Assembly: GCA_963721105.1 (NCBI GenBank)
Contig: CAVRHY010000011.1
Coordinates: 930,001 to 994,000 of the forward strand
Direction of reading: 5' to 3'
Origin: Thermohalobaculum sp963721105
Lineage (GTDB): Bacteria; Pseudomonadota; Alphaproteobacteria; Rhodobacterales; Rhodobacteraceae
DNA: 64,000 nucleotides
Notes under the pieces: generated by a model
What the model saw: the letters and a program-made list of their open reading frames with translations, nothing else
The model's database searches: none
What the model was told of the DNA's origin: nothing
In this document: piece by piece, positions 31,617 through 41,461 of the stretch
How the letters are laid out: each line of letters starts with the position of its first letter
How positions within the stretch are numbered: position 1 is the stretch's first letter
Position numbers and translations under genes: made by a program

Positions 31617-32444
31617 TCAATGGGCCAGGAACAGTGGCAGTTCGGCGCGACGGACCATGTCTCGGGTGACGCCGCCCAGCAGCGCCTCGCGCATTCTCGA
31701 ATGACCGTAGCCGCCCATGACAACCAGCCCGGCCCCCGTGTCGCGCGCGCGGCGCTCCAGCGTATCTGCGATCCGCGGCAGGGTGCCGGGGAGAGCCGTC
31801 AGCTCGCAGCGCACGTCGTGGCGGGACAGCATCAGAGCGAGTGACTCGCCCGCATCGTTCTCGTCCGTCTGCCGCCGCGGAGGATCGACCGAGACGATCT
31901 CGACCCGCTCCGCCGCCTGCAGAAGCGGCAGTGCAGCGCGGGTCGCCGCCAACGCCTGAAGGCTGCCATCCCATGAAACCATCACCCTGCCGAGCTGCGG
32001 GGGGCTGGCATCAGGCAGCAGCAAGACCGGGGTCCCGGTATCGAAGAGCAGCGCCGCGAACACTGCCTCGCGGGACGGATGGTCGGTGACCGGCCCGGTC
32101 AGGATGGAGAGATCGGCGAACCGCGCGGCGCGGGTGCTGCCCCGGGTCAGCATCGCCGTCTCGCCGAGGATCGATTCGCAGCTCCAGCTCAGGTCCGACT
32201 TCTCGAGGCGTGCTGCGGCGAGCGCCTTGGTTTCCTCGAGAGCAGCGCCGATCTCCTCGACGACCGGGAGGTAGACGCCGGCGGTGCCGGCGAAGCCGAC
32301 TGCATCGGGCATGTCCATCACGATTTCGCCGAGGCAGAGTGCATCGATGTGCGCGTTCCAGTCCCGCGCCAGGGCCGCCGCGGCGTCGAGGGTCCCCAGG
32401 TCGGAGGGCTGGGCGACGAAGGCGATCAGGCTGCGGTAGGACAT
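31617..32444 (-). CDS. Tandem universal stress protein
   Basis: The 275-residue protein contains two Usp domains. The first (about 1-140) starts MSYRSLIAFVAQPSDLGTLD. The second (about 150-275) includes GRVMVSWDGSLQALAATRAA and ends VVMGGYGHSRMREALLGGVT, whose G-x2-G-x9-G pattern fits ATP-binding UspA-type proteins. GGAGG precedes the ATG at 32444. It is divergent from ccoN and shares the FNR box at 32507, so it is probably induced at low oxygen, as Usp genes often are in FnrL/Dnr regulons. Confidence 0.9.
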   Translation of the reverse strand: MSYRSLIAFVAQPSDLGTLDAAAALARDWNAHIDALCLGEIVMDMPDAVGFAGTAGVYLPVVEEIGAALEETKALAAARLEKSDLSWSCESILGETAMLTRGSTRAARFADLSILTGPVTDHPSREAVFAALLFDTGTPVLLLPDASPPQLGRVMVSWDGSLQALAATRAALPLLQAAERVEIVSVDPPRRQTDENDAGESLALMLSRHDVRCELTALPGTLPRIADTLERRARDTGAGLVVMGGYGHSRMREALLGGVTRDMVRRAELPLFLAH

Positions 32445-32506
32445 CGGGGCCTCCAGGGGCTCGGGTTCGGAAGCGGGGACGGTCGCGTAGCGCAGCCGGC
32501 GTCTCA

Positions 32507-32520
32507 TTGATCTGTGTCAA
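32507..32520. promoter_or_regulatory. FNR-type box between usp and ccoN
   Basis: TTGATCTGTGTCAA, same half-sites as the boxes at 30794 and 36277. Its centre allows a class II start about 60 bases upstream of ccoN on one side and about 28 bases upstream of the usp ATG on the other. Confidence 0.85.
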
Positions 32521-32614
32521 TGAACGGCGATGCACTACCGTGACATCGGAAGCGCGACGAAGCCGCGACAGCCAGTCGGCCGGCGCCGTCGCGCGAATCG
32601 ACGGGGGGACGAGA

Positions 32615-34213
32615 ATGCTCGACGCGGTGAAACTGTCTGTACTTGGGCTTGTCGCCCTTCTTGCCGCCATTGCGGCGAACTGGGGCCAGGACCTCGCCTA
32701 CACCACCCATGCCGTTATCGTCATGCTGATCGCAGGCGGGCTGTTCCTCTGGCATTTCCGGAGCGCGGGAGAGCCGCGGCCAGCGCCGGACCGCTCGGTC
32801 TATCTCGACGGCCCGATCCGCGCCGGCGTGATCGCCACCGCCTTCTGGGGGCTCGCCGGCTTTCTCGTCGGCGTCTTCATCGCTTCCCAGCTCGCCTTCC
32901 CCGTGCTGAACTTCGACTGGTCGGAAGGCTATCTGAACTTCGGCCGCCTGCGCCCGCTGCACACCTCGGCTGTGATCTTCGCCTTCGGCGGCAACGCGCT
33001 GATCGCGACCTCGTTCTACGTCGTCCAGCGCACCAGCGCGGCCCGGCTCTGGGGCGGCAACCTCGCCTGGTTCGTGTTCTGGGGCTACCAGCTCTTCATC
33101 GTGCTCGCGGCCACCGGCTACGTGCTCGGCTCGACCCAGGGCAAGGAATACGCCGAGCCGGAATGGTACGTCGACATCTGGCTGACCGTCGTCTGGCTCG
33201 CCTATCTCGCGGTCTATCTCGGCACCATCCTGAACCGGCGCGAGCGGCATATCTATGTCGCCAACTGGTTCTACCTCGCCTTCATCGTCACCGTGGCGAT
33301 GCTGCACGTCGTCAACAACATCTCGATCCCGGTCTCGGTCTTCGGCTCGAAGTCGGTGCAGGTCTTCGCCGGCGTGCAGGACGCGATGACCCAGTGGTGG
33401 TACGGCCATAACGCGGTGGGCTTCTTCCTGACGGCGGGTTTCCTCGGCATGATGTACTACTTCGTGCCAAAGCAGGCCGGCCGCCCGATCTACTCCTACA
33501 AGCTCTCGATCATCCACTTCTGGGCGCTGATCTTCCTCTACATCTGGGCTGGCCCGCACCACCTGCACTACACCGCGCTGCCCGACTGGGCCTCGACGCT
33601 GGGCATGGTGTTCTCGATCATGCTGTGGATGCCGTCCTGGGGGGGCATGATCAACGGCCTGATGACGCTGGAAGGCGCCTGGGACAAGATCCGCACCGAC
33701 CCGATCATCCGCATGTTCGTCGCCTCGCTGGCCTTCTATGGCATGTCGACCTTCGAGGGGCCGATGATGTCGATCCGCGCGGTCAATTCGCTGTCGCACT
33801 ACACCGACTGGACGATCGGCCACGTGCACTCCGGCGCGCTCGGCTGGAACGGGCTTATCACCTTCGGCTGCCTCTACTTCCTGACCCCTCGGCTCTGGGG
33901 CCGCGAGCGGATGTATTCGGTGCCCGCGATCAACTGGCATTTCTGGCTCGCCACCATCGGGATCGTGCTCTACGCGGCCTCGATGTGGGTCTCGGGCCTG
34001 ATGGAGGGCCTGATGTGGCGCGAGGTCGATCCCGACGGCTTCCTCGTCAACGCCTTCGCCGACACCGTGGCCGCCAAGTACCCGATGTACGTGGTGCGAG
34101 CGCTCGGTGGCGTGTTGTACCTCTCCGGCGCGCTGATCATGGCCTGGAACATGTGGATGACCATCCGCGCCCCGGCCGCCTCCGCCGCCCGCCAACCCAT
34201 TCCCGCGGAGTGA
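32615..34213 (+). CDS. ccoN: cbb3-type cytochrome c oxidase subunit I
   Basis: The 532-residue haem-copper oxidase core has about twelve to fourteen helices. The ligand histidines are visible: RPLHTSAVIFAFGG (low-spin haem b), WWYGHNAVGFFLTAGF and WAGPHHLHYTALPDW (CuB), and TIGHVHSGALGWNGL (haem b3 and b). It reduces O2 with high affinity in the inner membrane and pumps protons. The ATG at 32615 follows GGGGGACGAG. It is the first gene of an eight-gene cco cluster and lies just after an FNR box. Confidence 0.98.
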   Translation: MLDAVKLSVLGLVALLAAIAANWGQDLAYTTHAVIVMLIAGGLFLWHFRSAGEPRPAPDRSVYLDGPIRAGVIATAFWGLAGFLVGVFIASQLAFPVLNFDWSEGYLNFGRLRPLHTSAVIFAFGGNALIATSFYVVQRTSAARLWGGNLAWFVFWGYQLFIVLAATGYVLGSTQGKEYAEPEWYVDIWLTVVWLAYLAVYLGTILNRRERHIYVANWFYLAFIVTVAMLHVVNNISIPVSVFGSKSVQVFAGVQDAMTQWWYGHNAVGFFLTAGFLGMMYYFVPKQAGRPIYSYKLSIIHFWALIFLYIWAGPHHLHYTALPDWASTLGMVFSIMLWMPSWGGMINGLMTLEGAWDKIRTDPIIRMFVASLAFYGMSTFEGPMMSIRAVNSLSHYTDWTIGHVHSGALGWNGLITFGCLYFLTPRLWGRERMYSVPAINWHFWLATIGIVLYAASMWVSGLMEGLMWREVDPDGFLVNAFADTVAAKYPMYVVRALGGVLYLSGALIMAWNMWMTIRAPAASAARQPIPAE

Positions 34214-34217
34214 CCAC

Positions 34218-35045
34218 ATGACCCACAACGATGACATCCCCGCGCCCGAGGACGACCCGAACGTGTCGACGCTGAAGGACGCCGCCAAGGGCGAGATCCC
34301 GAACGAATTGCCGCCCGAGACCTCGCTGATCGACCGCCACAAGGTGCTGGAACGCAACGCGACGCTTCTCCTGGTCTTCTCGTTCCTTGTCGTCACCATC
34401 GGCGGCATCGTCGAGATCGCGCCCCTGTTCTGGCTCGAGAACACCATCGAGAAGGTCGAGGGCGTCCGCCCCTATTCGCCGCTCGAGCTCGAGGGGCGCG
34501 AAGTCTACCTGCGCGAAGGCTGCTACGTCTGCCACAGCCAGATGATCCGGCCGATGCGCGACGAGGTCGAGCGCTACGGCCACTACTCGCTGGCCGCCGA
34601 GTCGATGTACGACCACCCGTTCCAGTGGGGCTCGAAGCGCACCGGGCCGGACCTCGCCCGCGTCGGCGGCCGCTACTCGGACGAATGGCACGTCGATCAC
34701 CTGAAGGACCCGCAGTCGGTGGTGCCCGAAAGCGTGATGCCGAAATACGATTTTCTCGAACGCAGTCGCCTCGACGGTGCACATGTCACCGAGCTGATGC
34801 GGACGCAACCGACTTGTCGGCGTGCCCTACACCGACGAGATGATCCGCAACGCCGCCACGGACCTGCGCACCCAGATCGACCCCTCGGCGACACCGAAGG
34901 CCTGCTTGCCCGCTACCCCGGTGCCCAGGTGCGCAATTTCGACGGCCAGCCCGGCATCTCCCAGATGGATGCGTTGATCGCCTACCTGCAGATGCTCGGT
35001 ACGCTCGTCGATTTCTCGACCTTCGTCTCCGACTCCAGCCGCTGA
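34218..35045 (+). CDS. ccoO: cbb3-type cytochrome c oxidase subunit II (two compensating frameshifts)
   Basis: This is the membrane-anchored monohaem cytochrome c subunit. One N-terminal helix (TLLLVFSFLVVTIGGIVEIA) is followed by the periplasmic domain with EGCYVCHSQMIRPMRDEVER (haem c CxxCH) and MYDHPFQWGSKRTGPDLAR. Between about 34800 and 34920 the correct reading is in the neighbouring frame (VGVPYTDEMIRNAATDLRTQ). The original frame returns for YPGAQVRNFDGQPGISQMDA. So two indels cancel. Starts 4 bases after ccoN. Confidence 0.95.
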   Translation: MTHNDDIPAPEDDPNVSTLKDAAKGEIPNELPPETSLIDRHKVLERNATLLLVFSFLVVTIGGIVEIAPLFWLENTIEKVEGVRPYSPLELEGREVYLREGCYVCHSQMIRPMRDEVERYGHYSLAAESMYDHPFQWGSKRTGPDLARVGGRYSDEWHVDHLKDPQSVVPESVMPKYDFLERSRLDGAHVTELMRTQPTCRRALHRRDDPQRRHGPAHPDRPLGDTEGLLARYPGAQVRNFDGQPGISQMDALIAYLQMLGTLVDFSTFVSDSSR

Positions 35046-35052
35046 GGTCGAA

Positions 35053-35316
35053 ATGGACACCTACACCCTGTTCCGACAGATCGCCGACAGCTGGGTCCTG
35101 CTGATGATGTTCGGCTTCTTCGTCGGCGCCATCGCGTTCGCCTTCCGCCCCGGCAGCCGCGCCGCCCAGGCCGAGGCCGCTTCCGCCATCTTCACCGATG
35201 CCGAGCTGAGCCCGGCGCCGCGCGCCGGCACGACGGCGGCACCGGCGATTTCGCCAACAGCGATGGCGCCAACCGCGCCAGCACCACCGGGGGGGCGTTC
35301 CAGTGAGCGACAGTGA
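35053..35316 (+). CDS. ccoQ: cbb3 oxidase subunit CcoQ
   Basis: This 87-residue single-helix protein (VLLMMFGFFVGAIAFAFRPG, about residues 15-34) has a long Ala/Pro-rich cytoplasmic tail. CcoQ stabilises the cbb3 complex. Position between ccoO and ccoP and the helix followed by FRPGSR are typical. The tail is longer than the usual 50-60 residues and overlaps the ccoP start by 14 bases, so its last residues may reflect an indel. Confidence 0.88.
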   Translation: MDTYTLFRQIADSWVLLMMFGFFVGAIAFAFRPGSRAAQAEAASAIFTDAELSPAPRAGTTAAPAISPTAMAPTAPAPPGGRSSERQ

Positions 35317-36201
35317 CAAGAACGAGTCCCACGACGTCGGCACCACCGGCCATAGCTGGGACGGCATCGAGGAACTGAACAATCCGCTGCCCCGCTGGTG
35401 GCTCTGGACCTTCTACGGCACCGTCGTCTGGGCTCTCGTCTACACCATCCTGTATCCGGCCTGGCCGCTCGTGTCGGGGGCGACCTCGGGGCGTTCTGGG
35501 CTGGAGCACGCGGGGCGACGTGGCGGCCGAGATTGCAGCGGTCGATGCCCTCCAGGCGCCGCGGATGGCCGCGCTCGAAAAGGTGGACCTCGCCAGGCTC
35601 GGGCAGAATCCGGAGCTCGAGGGCTTCGCCGTCCATGCCGGCGCGGCGCTGTTCCGGACCAACTGCGCGCAATGCCACGGCTCGGGCGCGGCAGGCGCGA
35701 AGGGCTATCCGAACCTGCTCGACGACGACTGGCTCTGGGGCGGGTCGATCGAGGACATCGCCACGACGATCCGCCATGGCATCCGCAACGAGGACGACCC
35801 CGATGCGCGCTACTCGCAGATGCCGGCGTTCGGCGAGATCCTCGACAGCGCGCGAGATCGCCACGCTCGCAGCCCACGTAAAGGGCCTCTCGGAGGGCGG
35901 CGATCCGCTCGCCGGGCCGGGCGGCACGCTCTTCGCCGACAACTGCGCCGCGTGTCACGGCGACGACGGGAAGGGCAATCGCGAGATGGGGGCGCCGAAC
36001 CTCACCGATGCGATCTGGCTCTATGGCGGCGACGAGGCGACTATCGCCCGCACCATCGCCCGCGGGCCCTTCGGCGTGATGCCGGCCTGGGGCAAGCGGC
36101 TGGGCGAGGCCGAGGTGCGTGCCCTGGCGGTCTATGTCCACCAGCTTGGCGGCGGCGAGCCGATGCCCTCGGAAGCGGCCGCACCCGGCAGCTCCGGTTG
36201 A
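35303..36201 (+). CDS. ccoP: cbb3-type oxidase subunit III, dihaem cytochrome c (frameshifted)
   Basis: CcoP passes electrons to CcoO/CcoN. It opens with HSWDGIEELNNPLPRWWLWT, the CcoP N-terminal signature, then a membrane helix. After a frame change near 35490-35510 come FRTNCAQCHGSGAAGAKGYP (first haem) and GGSIEDIATTIRHGIRNEDD. After a second change near 35850 the frame reads LFADNCAACHGDDGKGNREM (second haem) and PFGVMPAWGKRLGEAEVRAL. The start is a GTG at 35303. Both breaks occur in G/C runs and look like deletions in the data. Confidence 0.94.
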
Positions 36202-36276
36202 CAATTGCCGGGGACCGCCCCGGAAACCTGGATGAGTCTTCAGATGTCCCGAGCGCGCACTCCCCGGTCGGGACCG

Positions 36277-36290
36277 TTGATCCATGTCAA
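36277..36290. promoter_or_regulatory. FNR-type box upstream of ccoG
   Basis: TTGATCCATGTCAA lies between ccoP and ccoG. A class II start would fall about 15 bases before the ccoG ATG, so the assembly genes ccoGHIS have their own low-oxygen promoter. Confidence 0.82.
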
Positions 36291-36339
36291 TGATCCCCGC
36301 CGCGGATCGGGCAGGAGAAGGCGCCAAAAAGGACCCGCC

Positions 36340-37885
36340 ATGACCGCCGACGCCTCCTCCCTCTATGCCCCGCGCGAGCCGATCTTCCCACGCCGAGTCT
36401 CCGGCCCCTTTCGCCGCCTCAAGTGGCAGATCATGGCCGTGACGCTCGGCATCTACTACCTCACCCCTGGCTCCGCTGGAGCCGCGGCCCCGGTCGTCCC
36501 GACCAGGCCGTGCTGGTCGATCTCGCGCATCGCCGCTTCTACCTGTTCGGCATCGAGATCTGGAGCCACGAGTTCTACTTCGTCGCCGGCCTCCTCGTGA
36601 TGGCGGGCCTCGGCCTCTTCCTCTTCACCTCGGCGCTCGGCCGGGTCTGGTGCGGCTATGCCTGCCCGCAGACCGTCTGGACGGACCTGTTCATCCTCGT
36701 CGAGCGCTGGGTCGAGGGCGACCGCAATGCGCGGATGCGCCTGCATCATGCGCCCTGGAGCGCCCGCAAATGGCGTCTGCGGCTGACGAAATGGGCGATC
36801 TGGCTGCTGATCGCCGTCGGCACCGGCGGCGCCTGGGTGTTCTATTTCACCGACGCGCCGACGCTGGCCCACGACCTCGTCACACTGAACGCCCATCCCA
36901 TCGCCTGGGCGACAATCGCCATCCTCACCGCCACCACCTTCGTCTTCGGCGGCTTCATGCGCGAGCAGATCTGCATCTACATGTGCCCCTGGCCCCGCAT
37001 CCAGGGCGCGATGATGGACGAGGACACGCTGACCGTCGCCTACCGCGACTGGCGCGGCGAGCCGCGCGGCAAGGGCCTCCGCAGGCGCGCCGCCGCCGCC
37101 AAGGCTGCCGAGGCCCAGGTCCGCGCCGCCGGCCCCCGGCTCGGCGGCCGCTCCCCGGTGATCCCGATGCAGGTTCGGGGTGCCGCGGCGGTCACCGCGC
37201 GGACCGGTGCGTCCGACCCCGCCGCAACGCCTGGCGACTGCATCGACTGCAACGCCTGCGTCAACGTCTGCCCGATGGGCATCGACATCCGCGATGGACA
37301 GCAACTCGCCTGCATCACCTGCGCGCTCTGCATCGACGCCTGTGACGAGGTGATGGCCAAGACCGGTCAACCGCGCGGACTCATCGACTATCTCGCCCTG
37401 TCCGACGCCCCGCGCGAGCGGTCAGGCGGCGCGCCGAAGCCGCTGGCCCGACACCTCCTGCGCCCGCGGAATTTCGTCTATCTCCTGCTCTGGGGCGCGA
37501 TCGGCCTCGGGCTTCTCGCGGCCCTCGCGCTGAGGCCGGGCATCGAGATGACGGTGCACCCGGTCCGCAATCCGACCTTCGTGACGCTGTCGGACGGCAC
37601 GATCCGTGACACCTACGACATCCGGCTGCGCAACAAGGCTGCCGAGCCGCGCCAGTTCGCGCTCACCACCGACGCCGCGCTCGACCTCGCCGTCGAGGGC
37701 ACCGCCGGGACGGAGGTCGAGGTGCCGGCCGACAGCCAGGTTCAGGTCCGCCTCTATCTCACGGCCGCGGCCGGCAGCGACGCTGCCGAGGCCGCGTTGA
37801 CCGATGTCGACCTCGTCGTCACCGACACCAAAGCGGCGAGACCGCGACGGTCGGCACCGTCTTCAACGGAAAGGGCTCCCAATGA
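36340..37885 (+). CDS. ccoG: cbb3 oxidase assembly Fe-S protein CcoG (frameshifted)
   Basis: CcoG is a polytopic membrane protein with two ferredoxin-type clusters, implicated in copper reduction during cbb3 assembly. It starts MTADASSLYAPREPIFPRRV. One C is missing from the run near 36467, after which the frame reads PWLRWSRGPGRPDQAVLVDL. Membrane helices surround FVFGGFMREQICIYMCPWPR. The clusters are CIDCNACVNVCPMGIDI and CITCALCIDACDEVMAKTG. A second change near 37830 gives the terminal GETATVGTVFNGKGSQ. The TGA at 37883 overlaps the ccoH ATG. Confidence 0.93.
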
Positions 37886-38343
37886 CTGCTCAGCCCGGCG
37901 GGAGGCCGCTGACCGGCCGCGCCGTCTTCGCCATCTTCGCGACCGGCTTCGGCATCATCATTGCGGTGAACGTCGCCCTGGCGGTCAGCGCGGTGCGCAC
38001 CTTCCCGGGCCTCGAGGTCGCGAACAGCTATGTCGCCAGCCAGGTTTTCGACGCCCGCCGCGCCGCGCAACAGCGGCTGGGCTGGACCGTCTCGGCCAGC
38101 TACGCGCCGGGCCGCCTGCGCCTTTCGCTGCTGGACCGTGACGGCGCGCCGCTCCGTCCCGCCGATCTGGGCGTCCGCCTCGGCCGCCCGACGGAAGAGG
38201 CCGACGACCTGACCGCGACGTTCGACCGCGATCTCGTCGCGGCGGTCGATTTGCGGCCCGGTCGCTGGCGCCTCGACGTCGCCGCCACCGCGCCCGACGG
38301 CACGCTGTTCCGAAAGCGCCTGCTTCTCAGCGTCCCGAGATGA
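37882..38343 (+). CDS. ccoH: cbb3 assembly protein CcoH (FixH)
   Basis: The 153-residue FixH-type protein has one N-terminal membrane helix (AVFAIFATGFGIIIAVNVAL) and a periplasmic beta domain. It has the family pattern FPGLEVANSYVASQVFDARR AAQQ and ends FRKRLLLSVPR. CcoH interacts with CcoN and aids stable complex formation. Start and stop overlap the neighbours by four bases on each side (ATGA), so translation of ccoG, ccoH and ccoI is coupled. Confidence 0.92.
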   Translation: MTAQPGGRPLTGRAVFAIFATGFGIIIAVNVALAVSAVRTFPGLEVANSYVASQVFDARRAAQQRLGWTVSASYAPGRLRLSLLDRDGAPLRPADLGVRLGRPTEEADDLTATFDRDLVAAVDLRPGRWRLDVAATAPDGTLFRKRLLLSVPR

Positions 38344-40510
38344 CTGCCGTCGTCGCCTGCCCGGGATGCGTCGCGGCGCCCGCATCGTCGGCCACGGCGG
38401 CGCCGGAGGCGGACCTTGTCCTGCACCTGCCCGACATCCACTGCGCCGGCTGCATCGCCTCGGTCGAGAGCACGCTCGCAGCCATGCCCGGCGTCAGGAA
38501 CGCGCGGGTGAACCTGACGCTCCGCCGGGCAATGGTGGCGACCGACGGCACCGTCGGGGCCGACGCGCTGATCGCAAGGCTCGCCGAGGCCGGCCACCGG
38601 GCCCAGGGCTTCGAGTCCGGTGTGCGCACCGGGCAAAGCCCCGAGATGCGGGACCTCGTGATGCGCATCGGCGTGGCGGGCTTCGCCGCGATGAACGTGA
38701 TGTTGCTGTCGGTCGCGGTCTGGTCGGGCGCCACCGACGTCACCGCGCAGATGTTCCACCTCGTTTCGGCGGCGATCGCGCTGCCTGCGGTGGCCTGGGC
38801 CGGGCAGCCGTTCTTCGCCTCGGCGGTCCGGGCGCTCGGCGCCCGCCGGCTGAACATGGACGTGCCGATCGCGGTGGCGATCCTGCTCGCCTCGCTGGTC
38901 TCGCTCAGCGTCGCGCTCGGCGCCTCGGATCGCCCCGGCTGGTTCGACGCCGCGCTGACGCTGACCTTCTTCCTGCTTGTCGGCCGTTACCTCGACCTGT
39001 CCGGCCGGCAGGCCGCCCGCTCGGCCGCCGCCGAGCTGGCGGCGCTGGAGGTGCCGCAGGCGATCCGCCTTGAGGCCGGCAGAGAGCGCATCGTCGCGGC
39101 CCGCGATCTCGCGGTCGGTGATCTCGTCCTCGTCCGGCCCGGCAACCGCATCCCCGCCGACGGCACCCTGACCGAGGGCGAGAGCGACCTCGATCGCTCG
39201 ATGCTGACCGGCGAGAGCCTGCCTGAACCCGTCGCTCCGGGGACCGAGGTGGCGGCGGGCGAGATGAACCTGACCGGACCACTCACCCTGCGCGTCGCCC
39301 GCGCCGGGGCGGAGACCGGGCTCAGCCGACTGGCCGCGATCGTGGCGACCGCCGAGATGCAGCGGTCGCGCTATTCCGGCTTTGCCGACCGCGTGGCCCG
39401 GGCCTATGCGCCGACGGTCCACATCCTCGGGGCCCTCGCCTTCGTGGCGTGGTGGGCGACCAATGGCGATGCGCTCCGGGCGCTCGACGTGGCGATTTCG
39501 GTCCTGATCATCACCTGCCCCTGCGCGCTGGGGCTGGCGGTGCCCGCTGTCTCGACCGTCAGCACGGCACGGCTGTTCCGCGCCGGTCTGCTGGTCAAGT
39601 CGGCGACCGCGCTGGAACGGCTGGCCGAGGTCGACACGGTGATCTTCGACAAGACCGGTACGCTGACCACGGGCGAGCTGCGGCTGCGCCCCGGCGGGGA
39701 GGGCGGCGACCACGAGACGCTTGCCCTCGCCGCCGGGCTTGCGCGCGGCTCGTCGCATCCGCTCTCGCGCGCCATCGCCGCCGCGGCCGAGGCGGCAGGG
39801 ATCTCGCCGCTCAAGGTCGAGGCGCTGCGCGAGATCGCCGGGCGCGGTGTCGAGGGCATCCATGACGGCCGCCGGGTGCGCCTGGGCCGCCCGGGCTGGG
39901 CAGGCGAGGCAAGTGGCTCCGTCGTGCTCGATGACGGGACCGGCCGCGGGCCGGTTGCCGGCCCGGCTCGGGGATCGGCTTCCGGTTCGACGAGGTGCCG
40001 CGCCCGGATGCGCGGGACTGCGTCGCGCGGCTGGAAGGCCTGGGCTACCGGGTCGGGCTTCTGTCGGGCGATGCCGCGGAGAGTGTCGCGCAGGTCGCCG
40101 CGCGCCTCGGCCTCGAGGACGCCGCGGGTGGGCTGTCGCCGGAAGAGAAGCACGCGGCGCTGGCGCGGATGTCGGCCGCGGGACGGAAGTGCCTGATGAT
40201 CGGAGACGGTCTCAACGACACCGGGGCGCTTGCCGCGGCTCATGCGTCGATGGCGCCGGCCCGCGCGGCGGACGCAGCACGGACGGTGTCGGACGTCGTG
40301 ATGCTGTCGGACGGGTTGACCACCGTGGTCACCGCGCTCACCGTGGCGCGGCGGGCGCGCCGGCTGGTTCGGCAGAACGTCGCCCTGGCGATCGGCTACA
40401 ACGTCGTCGCCGTGCCAGTGGCCTTCGCCGGGCTCGCCTCGCCGCTGGTGGCTGCGCTGGCGATGTCGATGTCCTCGCTGACCGTCACCCTCAATTCCAT
40501 GCGGGGGTAG
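38340..40510 (+). CDS. ccoI: Copper-transporting P1B-type ATPase CcoI (frameshifted)
   Basis: CcoI (FixI) moves copper across the membrane for cbb3 CuB. It has an N-terminal CPGC pair and an HMA domain with DIHCAGCIASVESTLA. The core has TGES (MLTGESLPEP), the CPC metal motif (ITCPCALGLAVPAVST) and the phosphorylated Asp in DKTGTLTTGE. HP appears in GSSHPLSRAI. After one frame break near 39955-39990, GDGLNDTGALAAAHAS follows. Length would be about 723 residues, normal for the family. The cytosolic ATP-binding domain carries the break, in a G/C-rich stretch. Confidence 0.95.
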
Positions 40511-40513
40511 GCG

Positions 40514-40687
40514 ATGAACGTGCTGGTCGTGCTGATGCCGGTCTCGATCTTCCTGGGCCTCGTCGGGCTGGTGGCATTCGTCTGGAGCCTCCGGGCGGGG
40601 CAGTATGACGATCCGGAAGGCGACAGCGTCAGGGTCCTCGATTCGCGCTGGGACGACCACCCCGATCCAGGCGGATCGCCCGACTGA
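40514..40687 (+). CDS. ccoS: cbb3 maturation protein CcoS
   Basis: This 57-residue protein starts MNVLVVLMPVSIFLGLVGLV, a single helix, followed by AFVWSLRAGQYDDPEGDSVR, the CcoS/FixS signature, and an acidic tail. CcoS is needed for insertion of haem and copper cofactors into cbb3. It follows ccoI after 3 bases and closes the ccoNOQP-GHIS cluster. Confidence 0.95.
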   Translation: MNVLVVLMPVSIFLGLVGLVAFVWSLRAGQYDDPEGDSVRVLDSRWDDHPDPGGSPD

Positions 40688-40936
40688 GATGCGCCGACGC
40701 ATCGGTCGGGCAATTCGCCGAACCAACGCCGAGAGCGGCGGCCCGGACAGTGCCTTGCCTCGTTTCTCCGAGCAGGCAATCGCTCGATGCCGAGCGAGAC
40801 CGTCATGGACCCCGGCGGCGCGCTACCGGCCTGCCATCCGGCGTCTCTCTTTCGGGTAAGGCCCTGAAATCAAGGAATGAACGATCTGCCGACCGGATCC
40901 ATCATCAGTGCGGCTGAAAGGCGGCAGTCGCCCGGG
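40688..40936. other. Intergenic region between convergent ccoS and ccmH
   Basis: These 249 bases lie between two convergent operons. No clear coding frame or T-tailed terminator; no FNR box. Confidence 0.45.
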
Positions 40937-41461
40937 TCATCGCCCGTCCAGCGCCCGCCCGAGCGCTGCCTTCTCCTCGGCGGAAAGCTGCGCCGACGGC
41001 TCGGGCCGACTGCGTCGGAGATAGAGGATCGCGATGACCAGCCCGACCAGAAAGACCAGCGGTCCCGCCAGCCACAACAGCGCGTTGGCGGCCGAGAAAG
41101 AGGGCTTCAGCAGCACGAACTCGCCATAGCGGTCGACCATGAACTGCTTGACCTCGGCGTCCGTGTCGCCGGCGACCAGCCGCTCGCGCACCAGCACGCG
41201 GAGGTCGTGCGCCAGGTCGGCGTGAGAATCGTCGATCGACTCGTTGCGGCAGACCAGGCAGCGCAGCTCCTTCGAGATGTCGCGGGCGCGCGCCTCCAGC
41301 GCCGGGTCGGACAGCATCTCGTCTGGCTGCACGGCCGCGGCCCGCAGCGGCACCAGTAGCGTCAACAGAAGGGCAACGAGCGTCAACGCTACCTGAAAGC
41401 GATTTACCATCAGTGACATAGCGCCGGTCGCGCGCGTGAGATCGCCCCCTGCGGCGCTCAT
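40937..41461 (-). CDS. ccmH: Cytochrome c maturation protein CcmH
   Basis: CcmH is a thiol-disulfide protein that keeps apocytochrome cysteines reduced for haem ligation. A signal sequence (about residues 15-43) precedes EARARDISKELRCLVCRNES, whose LRCxxC motif is diagnostic. A C-terminal membrane helix (ALLWLAGPLVFLVGLVIAIL) and short tail follow. The ATG at 41461 overlaps the ccmF stop (ATGA); an ATG at 41419 would remove 14 residues. No ccmI-like extension is present. Confidence 0.93.
   Translation of the reverse strand: MSAAGGDLTRATGAMSLMVNRFQVALTLVALLLTLLVPLRAAAVQPDEMLSDPALEARARDISKELRCLVCRNESIDDSHADLAHDLRVLVRERLVAGDTDAEVKQFMVDRYGEFVLLKPSFSAANALLWLAGPLVFLVGLVIAILYLRRSRPEPSAQLSAEEKAALGRALDGR

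Noticed and set aside
34800..34920. Programmed ribosomal frameshifting in ccoO and other genes
   Set aside because: Breaks have no shared slippery sequence, occur in both directions and in many unrelated genes; indel errors explain them better.
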